The notes below the pieces were generated by a model that was not told the origin of the DNA, did not search any database, and saw nothing but the letters and a program-made list of their open reading frames with translations. From contig CAZPGL010000020.1 of NCBI GenBank assembly GCA_964586175.1, positions 1-36,457 of the forward strand: a stretch of DNA of 36,457 nucleotides, read 5' to 3'. The translations under genes were made by a program, and so were the position numbers. Origin of the DNA: CAZPGL01 sp964586175. GTDB taxonomy: Bacteria > Actinomycetota > Acidimicrobiia > Acidimicrobiales > MedAcidi-G1. This document shows, in pieces, positions 31,247 to 36,457 of the stretch (position 1 is its first letter; each line of letters starts with the position of its first letter).

Positions 31247-33886
31247 TCAGGCTGGGTCGGCCGGTGGTTCCAGTTCGACCGTTGCCGCGAGTGCATCGCC
31301 CTCGGTCAGGTCGATCGACGTGGCCCGCGCCGCCAGGGTGACATCGCCCAGGGCCGGGCCGAGCAGGGCCAGGCGTTCGGCGGTGTCGGTGACGGTGCAC
31401 GCCACGACCGGGGTGGCGAGCGACCGCTTCGCTGCCGTCTTCTGTTTGCGGATCTCGGCGAGCGCCTCGGCGGCGACCGTGAACACGGCGGGGTCAGCAG
31501 GCCCGTCCGGGCGATCGGCGACCGCCTGTCGAAGCGTGGCGGCGTCCGGCCAGTCCTGTCGATGCACGGAACCGTTCTGCCACCAGGACCACACCTCTTC
31601 AGTGACGAACGGGAGGAACGGGGCGAACAACCGGAGCATCGTGGAGAGGGCGAGCCGGAGTGCGTGGCGTGCCGACTCGGCTCCCGCCGGGTCGCCTTCG
31701 TAGGCACGGCCCTTGACCAGCTCGACGTGGTCGTCGGTGAACGACCAGAAGAAGGTCTCCGTCCGTTCCAGGGCACGGGCGTAGTCGAAGGCTTCGAAGG
31801 CCGCGGTGGCGTCGTCGACGAGGTCGGCCAGACGGATCAGCATCGCCCGATCGAGTGGTTCGGTGATCAGCGACGGGTTGATGTCCAGCGGCTGACCTTC
31901 GCCGGCGCCGAACCCCAGGGTGAACCTGCTGGCGTTGAGGATCTTGATGGCGAGCCGTCGGCCGACCTTCATCTGTCCGTCGTCGAATGCGGTGTCGGTT
32001 CCGGGTCTTCCGTTGGCTGCCCAGTAGCGGACGGCGTCGGATCCGTATTGTTCGAGCAGCCCCATCGGCGTCACGACGTTGCCCTTGGATTTCGACATCT
32101 TCTTGCGGTCAGGGTCGAGCACCCAACCGCTGAGTGCGGCGTGTCGCCACGGAGCGGCGTCCTCTTCGAAGTGGGAACGCACCGCGGTGGAGAACAGCCA
32201 GGTCCGGATGATGTCGTGGGCCTGGGGGCGGACGTCCATGGGGTAGGTGCGGGCGTAAAGGTCCTCGTCTTCGCCCCAGCCGCAGGCGATCTGGGGGGTC
32301 AGCGACGAGGTGGCCCAGGTGTCCATGACGTCCGGGTCGCCGGTGAAACCGCCGGGCGCGCCCCGCTGGGCTTCGGTGAAGCCGGGCGCGGTGTCCGACG
32401 ACGGGTCAACGGGCAGGGAGGCCTCGTCGGGCAGGATCGGGTCGTCGTGGATGGGGTCACCGGCGTCGTCGAGCCGGTACCACAGCGGCAGGGGCACCCC
32501 GAAGAACCGTTGTCGGCTGATCAGCCAGTCACCGTTTAGGCCGTCGACCCAGTTGGCGTACCGGGCCTGCATGTACGGGGGATGCCAGGTGATCTCGTCG
32601 CCGCGGGCGACGAGGGCGTCCCTCAGATCGGTGTCGCGTCCGCCGTTGCGGATGTACCACTGGCGGCTGGTGACGATCTCCAACGGTTTGTCGCCTTTTT
32701 CGAAGAACTTGACCGCATGTTCGATCGGTTCGGGTTCGCCGACCATTTCGCCGGTCTCCCGGAGGATGGCCACCATCTCCTGTTGCGCGGAGAACACCGT
32801 CTTGCCGGCCAGGCGTTCGTAGGCGGCTCGGCCGGCAGCAGAACCCACGTCGTCGGGCGGTTCGGCCTGGAACCGTCCGGCCCGGTTGATGACGGCCCGG
32901 ACAGGCAGGTTCAGTTCGCGCCACCAGGTCACGTCGGTGGTGTCACCGAACGTGCAGATCATGGCGATCCCGGTGCCCTTCTCCGGGTCGGCGAGATGAT
33001 GGGCGAGGATCGGCACCTCGACTCCGAAGACCGGGGTCGACGCCGTGCCGCCGAACAGCGGCTGGAACCGTTCGTCGTCGGGGTGGGCGACCAGGGCGAC
33101 GCACGAGACCAGCAGTTCAGGCCGGGTCGTGGCGATCTCGAGGTGGTCGGCGCCGTCGGCTGAGGTCGTGCCGTCGGGAAGGTGGAACGCCAGCCGGTGG
33201 TAGGCGCCGGGACGGTCCCGGTCCTCGAGCTCGGCCTGGGCGACGGCGGTGCGGAACGAGACGTCCCACAGGGACGGGGCTTCGATCTGGTATGCCTCGC
33301 CGCGGGCCAGATTCCGCAGGAACGCCCGTTGGGCGATGCGCTGGCATCGGTCGTCGATGGTGGCGTAGGTCAGTGACCAGTCGATCGACAGGCCGAGGTG
33401 TCGCCAGAGGGCCTCGAAGGCGACCTCATCCTCGGCGGTGAGCACGTGGCACAACTCGATGAAGTTGCGACGGCTGATGTCGATGTCGCCGCGCTTCTTG
33501 ATGGCTTTGACGTCACCAGCGTCGCCAGGGGCGGCGAAGCCGGGGTCGTAGGGCAACGACGGGTCGCAGCGCACACCGAAGTAGTTCTGAACGCGACGTT
33601 CGGTGGGCAGGCCGTTGTCGTCCCACCCCATCGGGTAGAAGACCTCCATGCCCCGCATGCGCTGGTACCGGGCGATGGTGTCGGTGTGGGTGTAGGAGAA
33701 CACGTGGCCGACGTGCAGTGATCCACTGACCGTCGGTGGAGGGGTGTCGATCGAGAACACCTGGTCGCGGGTTCTGGTGCGGTCGAACCTGAAGGTGCCG
33801 TCCTGTTCCCACGCGCCGTCCCAGCGTTCTTCCAGGCCTTCGAGGGCCGGTTTGTCGGGGATCGCGGGGACTGCGGGGTTCGCCAT
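31247..33886 (-). CDS. valS: Valyl-tRNA synthetase, archaeal-like type
   Basis: 879 aa from the ATG at 33886. Class I aminoacyl-tRNA synthetase: HIGH motif as HVGH (58-61) in PPPTVSGSLHVGHVFSY, KMSKS at 596-600 (KKMSKSKGN), and a CP1 editing domain in between (TTRPELL, about residue 255). The segment MGWDDNGLPTERRVQNYFGV resembles the archaeal/rickettsial lineage of ValRS rather than the E. coli type, and the C-terminus ends soon after the anticodon-binding domain, so the long coiled-coil arm of E. coli-type enzymes is short or absent. It charges tRNA-Val in the cytoplasm. A TAGCCT box nine bases before the ATG predicts a leaderless mRNA. Confidence 0.95.
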   Translation of the reverse strand: MANPAVPAIPDKPALEGLEERWDGAWEQDGTFRFDRTRTRDQVFSIDTPPPTVSGSLHVGHVFSYTHTDTIARYQRMRGMEVFYPMGWDDNGLPTERRVQNYFGVRCDPSLPYDPGFAAPGDAGDVKAIKKRGDIDISRRNFIELCHVLTAEDEVAFEALWRHLGLSIDWSLTYATIDDRCQRIAQRAFLRNLARGEAYQIEAPSLWDVSFRTAVAQAELEDRDRPGAYHRLAFHLPDGTTSADGADHLEIATTRPELLVSCVALVAHPDDERFQPLFGGTASTPVFGVEVPILAHHLADPEKGTGIAMICTFGDTTDVTWWRELNLPVRAVINRAGRFQAEPPDDVGSAAGRAAYERLAGKTVFSAQQEMVAILRETGEMVGEPEPIEHAVKFFEKGDKPLEIVTSRQWYIRNGGRDTDLRDALVARGDEITWHPPYMQARYANWVDGLNGDWLISRQRFFGVPLPLWYRLDDAGDPIHDDPILPDEASLPVDPSSDTAPGFTEAQRGAPGGFTGDPDVMDTWATSSLTPQIACGWGEDEDLYARTYPMDVRPQAHDIIRTWLFSTAVRSHFEEDAAPWRHAALSGWVLDPDRKKMSKSKGNVVTPMGLLEQYGSDAVRYWAANGRPGTDTAFDDGQMKVGRRLAIKILNASRFTLGFGAGEGQPLDINPSLITEPLDRAMLIRLADLVDDATAAFEAFDYARALERTETFFWSFTDDHVELVKGRAYEGDPAGAESARHALRLALSTMLRLFAPFLPFVTEEVWSWWQNGSVHRQDWPDAATLRQAVADRPDGPADPAVFTVAAEALAEIRKQKTAAKRSLATPVVACTVTDTAERLALLGPALGDVTLAARATSIDLTEGDALAATVELEPPADPA

Positions 33887-33895
33887 GAAGCCCCG

Positions 33896-33901
33896 AGGCT
33901 A
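33896..33901 (-). promoter_or_regulatory. -10 box (TAGCCT) for leaderless valS
   Basis: TAGCCT on the minus strand lies nine bases upstream of the valS ATG; no Shine-Dalgarno sequence intervenes. Confidence 0.45.
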
Positions 33902-33991
33902 CCGGCACGGCGTGCGGGGCTGGCGGGGGCGAAGCCTGTCTGATCGCCGCGATGGAACGTTCCGGCACTTCGGGCCGTCCTGCGGTCGGGG

Positions 33992-33997
33992 TAGCCT
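33992..33997 (+). promoter_or_regulatory. -10 box (TAGCCT) for leaderless MFS gene
   Basis: TAGCCT ends eight bases before the GTG at 34006, favouring that start over the in-frame ATG at 33952. It is the same hexamer as the divergent valS box. Confidence 0.45.
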
Positions 33998-34005
33998 CAC
34001 CGCCC

Positions 34006-35217
34006 GTGACCGAGCCCACCGCCGAGGCGTCTGCCGCTGGAACTGCACGCCCACGACCCCGTGGCTTCGGGGTCGTGTGGACGACGGTGGCGCTCGACCT
34101 GGTGGGGTTCGGCATCGTGATCCCGGTGCTGCCGCTGTACGCCGAGGACTTCGGCGCTTCGGCGGCCATGGCCGCCGGTCTGCTCGCCGCGTATTCGGCG
34201 GCCCAGATGGTCGCCGCACCGCTGTGGGGGCGGCTGTCGGATCGCATCGGACGCAAGCCGGTGCTGATCGGTGCCCTCGTCGGTTCCGCGGTTGGCAGCC
34301 TGGTGACCGGGTTGGCCGGAGCCCTGTGGGTGCTGTTCCTCGGCCGGTTGGTCGACGGGGCGTCGGGGTCGTCGTACGCCGTCGGCCAGGCCGCGGTGGC
34401 CGATCTGGCCGAGCCCGAGGATCGGCCGCGCCTGTTGGGCCTGTTGGCTGCGGCGTTCGGTGTTGGCTTCGTCGTCGGACCGCTCATCGGTTCGCTGGCC
34501 GCCCTGGGTGGTCGGGAGCTGCCGTTCTTCGTGGCGGCCGGGCTGGCCCTGGCCAACGCCCTGGTGGCGGCCGTCCGGTTGCCGGCTCGAGCCTCCCGGT
34601 CGACCGACGAGGGCCCGCGGTCACGGATGCTCGAAGGCTTCGGGGCCGCGTCGCCGGTCGTGCGTCGGCTTGTCGCTCTGGCCCTGGTCGGCATGGTGGC
34701 CTTCTCCGGGTTCGAGGCGACCTTCGCCCTGCTCCTGGAGCGGCGGTTCTCCGAACTGGGCGATCCGTCGGTCTACGGTCTGTTCGCCTCGATCGGGGCG
34801 GGCATGGTGCTGGTGCAGACCCGGGTGGTGGGGCCGGTCAACGACCGTCTCGGGTCGTCGGGGGCATTGCGGTTGGCGTTGGTGTCGGTCGCCGTCGGGA
34901 TGACCGTGCTGGCCACGGGCGGGCGATGGGTCGGCCTGGCCGTGGCATTGATTGCCCTGGTGGCCGGTCAGGGCCTGTTCGGTCCGAGCCTGTCCGCGGC
35001 GACGGTCGAGGCGGCCGGTCCCGATGCCCGGGGAGCGGCGCTGGGTCTCCAGCAGAGCGCCGGGGCGTTGGGGCGCATCGTGGGGCCATTGCTGGCCGGC
35101 ACCTTGTTCGGCCGGGTGTCGGTCGCTGCGCCGTATCTGGTCGCGGCGATGCTGGCGGTGGTCGCCATGTCCATCGTGCCGCCGCGGGTTCGCCGGGAAC
35201 CGACCGCCGAAGCATAG
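34006..35217 (+). CDS. MFS drug-efflux-type transporter
   Basis: 403 aa from a GTG at 34006; starting at the ATG at 33952 would add 18 residues with no sign of conservation. Twelve membrane segments are expected. The first one is VVWTTVALDLVGFGIVIPVL, followed by the loop 2-3 MFS motif A as GRLSDRIGRKP and, near the middle, a cytoplasmic loop rich in Arg/Ser. The LDLVGFGIVIPVLPLY opening is typical of TetA/multidrug H+ antiporters. The substrate is unknown. Its TAG stop overlaps the palindrome upstream of the next acyl-CoA dehydrogenase gene. Confidence 0.9.
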   Translation: MTEPTAEASAAGTARPRPRGFGVVWTTVALDLVGFGIVIPVLPLYAEDFGASAAMAAGLLAAYSAAQMVAAPLWGRLSDRIGRKPVLIGALVGSAVGSLVTGLAGALWVLFLGRLVDGASGSSYAVGQAAVADLAEPEDRPRLLGLLAAAFGVGFVVGPLIGSLAALGGRELPFFVAAGLALANALVAAVRLPARASRSTDEGPRSRMLEGFGAASPVVRRLVALALVGMVAFSGFEATFALLLERRFSELGDPSVYGLFASIGAGMVLVQTRVVGPVNDRLGSSGALRLALVSVAVGMTVLATGGRWVGLAVALIALVAGQGLFGPSLSAATVEAAGPDARGAALGLQQSAGALGRIVGPLLAGTLFGRVSVAAPYLVAAMLAVVAMSIVPPRVRREPTAEA

Positions 35218-35232
35218 TTACCGAACGGTAAC
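35217..35232. promoter_or_regulatory. 16-bp palindrome GTTACCGAACGGTAAC, candidate operator
   Basis: A perfect 7-bp inverted repeat around AA, 56 bp upstream of the acyl-CoA dehydrogenase ATG and overlapping the MFS stop codon. Its size and symmetry fit TetR-family operators controlling acyl-CoA metabolism genes; no regulator gene for it is in the window. It has no T-tract, so a terminator is less likely. Confidence 0.55.
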
Positions 35233-35288
35233 CTTGGGGTGTTGGCCCCGACGGCGACCTGGTGCGCCGATCCTGGAAGGATGCCCCC

Positions 35289-36457
35289 ATGAGCGAGTTC
35301 GCCGAGTTCTCCATGCACCTGTCGGACCAGCAGATCCAGTTGCGTGACTGGATCCACGAGTTCGCCGTCGACGTGATCCGGCCAGCGGCCGAGGAATGGG
35401 ACGAACGGGAGGAGTTCCCCTACCCGATCGTCCAGCAGGCCGCCGAGATCGGCCTCTACGGCTGGGAGTTCCTCGCCGAGGGGATGATGGGCGACAAGAC
35501 GGGCCTCACCATGCCGGTCGCCATCGAGGAGTTGTTCTGGGGTGACGCCGGGATCGGCATGGCCATCATGGGCTCCGGGCTGGCCGCGGCCGGCATCGCC
35601 GCCTCGGGCACCCAGGAGCAGGTCATGGAGTGGGTGCCCCAGTGCTACGGCAGCTCCGACAAGCTGCAACTCGGGGCGTTCTGCGCTAGCGAGCCCGATG
35701 CCGGTTCCGACGTGGCGGGTTACCGCACCCGGGCCGTGTACGACGAAGCCACCGACGAGTGGGTGCTCAACGGCACCAAGGCGTGGATCACCAACGGCGG
35801 CATCGCCGACGTGCACGTGGTCGTCGGTGTGGTCGATCCCGAGCTACGAGCGAAGGGCCACGCCTCGTTCGTCGTCCCGCCAGGCACCAGGGGGATCAGC
35901 CAGGGCCAGAAGTACAAGAAGCACGGCATCCGGGCCAGTCACACCGCCGAGGTGGTGCTCGAGGACGTGCGGGTGCCGGGCCGGTGCCTGCTTGGCGGCA
36001 AGGAGAAACTCGACGAGCGCCTGGCCCGAGTCCGGGAGGGGCGGCCCGGCAACGCCCAGGCGGCCATGCAGACGTTCGAGGCCACCCGTCCGGCGGTCGG
36101 CGCCCAAGCCATCGGCATCGCCCGGGCCGCTTACGAGTACTCGCTCGACTATGCCAAGGAGCGCCACGCCTTTGGCCGCCCGATCATCATGAACCAGGGC
36201 ATCGCCTTCATGCTGGCCGACATGGCGACCGAGATCGAGGCCAGCCGGGCCCTCATCTGGAAGGCGGCGTGGCTGGGGAAGCAGAAGGGGTTCGTCAACG
36301 CTGAGGGGTCGATGGCCAAGCTCAAGGCCGGGCGGGTCGCCACGTGGGTGACCGAGCGGGCCATTCAGATCCTGGGCGGTTACGGCTACACCCGGGAGTA
36401 CCCCGTGGAGCGTTGGCATCGGGACGCCAAGATCCACGACATCTTCGAGGGCACCGA
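35289..36457 (+). CDS. Acyl-CoA dehydrogenase, 3' end cut by window edge
   Basis: 389 codons are visible from the ATG at 35289, which has GGAAGG eight bases upstream; an ATG at 35281 is out of frame. All key motifs are seen: FCASEPDAGSDVAGY, WVLNGTKAWITNGG, YAKERHAFGRPIIMNQGIAF, LGGYGYTREYPVERWHRDAK, and a final IFEGT whose Glu corresponds to the catalytic base of short/medium-chain enzymes. It is therefore a complete catalytic type, missing only the last few residues. Chain-length preference is not predictable. The upstream palindrome suggests control by a TetR-like acyl-CoA regulator. Confidence 0.95.
   Translation, partial: MSEFAEFSMHLSDQQIQLRDWIHEFAVDVIRPAAEEWDEREEFPYPIVQQAAEIGLYGWEFLAEGMMGDKTGLTMPVAIEELFWGDAGIGMAIMGSGLAAAGIAASGTQEQVMEWVPQCYGSSDKLQLGAFCASEPDAGSDVAGYRTRAVYDEATDEWVLNGTKAWITNGGIADVHVVVGVVDPELRAKGHASFVVPPGTRGISQGQKYKKHGIRASHTAEVVLEDVRVPGRCLLGGKEKLDERLARVREGRPGNAQAAMQTFEATRPAVGAQAIGIARAAYEYSLDYAKERHAFGRPIIMNQGIAFMLADMATEIEASRALIWKAAWLGKQKGFVNAEGSMAKLKAGRVATWVTERAIQILGGYGYTREYPVERWHRDAKIHDIFEGT

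Noticed and set aside
1..36457. CRISPR arrays, insertion sequences and prophage genes
   Set aside because: No regularly spaced repeats, transposase, integrase or phage structural signature was seen; the 13-bp array at 11917-12072 has no spacers.

Overview
The window is high-GC DNA from what looks like an actinobacterium, most likely a marine or aquatic Acidimicrobiia-type organism. The grounds are: strong G/C third-position use with long antisense shadow frames; many GTG starts; a luciferase-like F420-type oxidoreductase; a lipoprotein with a very Thr-rich linker; several acyl-CoA dehydrogenases and enoyl-CoA hydratases; and many start codons lying 6-9 nt after a TANNNT box, as in leaderless actinobacterial transcripts. 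A run of exactly 100 N (11949-12048) marks a scaffold gap, so this is probably a draft or metagenome-derived contig. The taxonomic assignment is inference.

Layout. (1) 1-2965: an acyl-CoA dehydrogenase pair (the first cut by the window edge), divergent from an enoyl-CoA hydratase/isomerase. (2) 2994-9399, all on the minus strand: an SDR, a DddP-like M24-fold protein, a dimethylglycine/sarcosine dehydrogenase-like flavoprotein with a GcvT domain, and a non-pyrrolysine MttB-family methyltransferase. The last three form a tight operon behind a recognisable promoter and look like a methylated-osmolyte (glycine betaine/DMSP-type) catabolic unit. (3) 9552-13160: an enolase-superfamily dehydratase and a zinc alcohol dehydrogenase in one operon whose upstream region is a 13-bp tandem repeat containing the assembly gap; then a perfect 27-bp inverted repeat and an LLM oxidoreductase. 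(4) 13274-16731: a DPP-IV-like S9 peptidase convergent with an amidase, the two stop codons sharing one CTAG. (5) 16764-19707: molybdate ABC transporter modABC behind a one-component HTH-TOBE regulator, divergent from a small PNPOx-like protein. (6) 20144-25553: a complete five-gene dipeptide/oligopeptide-type ABC importer, divergent from a TetR regulator followed by an amidohydrolase, a COG0523 GTPase and a serine beta-lactamase-fold hydrolase (25853-30350). This looks like one uptake-and-amide-hydrolysis locus with a palindromic operator in the shared promoter region. (7) 30379-36457: an enoyl-CoA hydratase, an archaeal-like valyl-tRNA synthetase, an MFS exporter, and an acyl-CoA dehydrogenase behind a 16-bp palindrome (cut by the right edge).

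How the genes fit together. Most of the window serves scavenging and oxidation of small organic compounds: osmolytes (mttB-type/DMGDH/dddP), acyl-CoA esters, sugar acids or polyols (dehydratase/ADH), and peptides or amides (ABC importer plus hydrolases), with metal supply systems alongside (modABC and COG0523). The most interesting unit is the MttB-DMGDH-DddP operon, which places a DMSP-lyase-like active site beside a candidate non-pyrrolysine betaine methyltransferase in an actinobacterial context. No tRNA, rRNA, CRISPR array, transposase or phage gene was seen.
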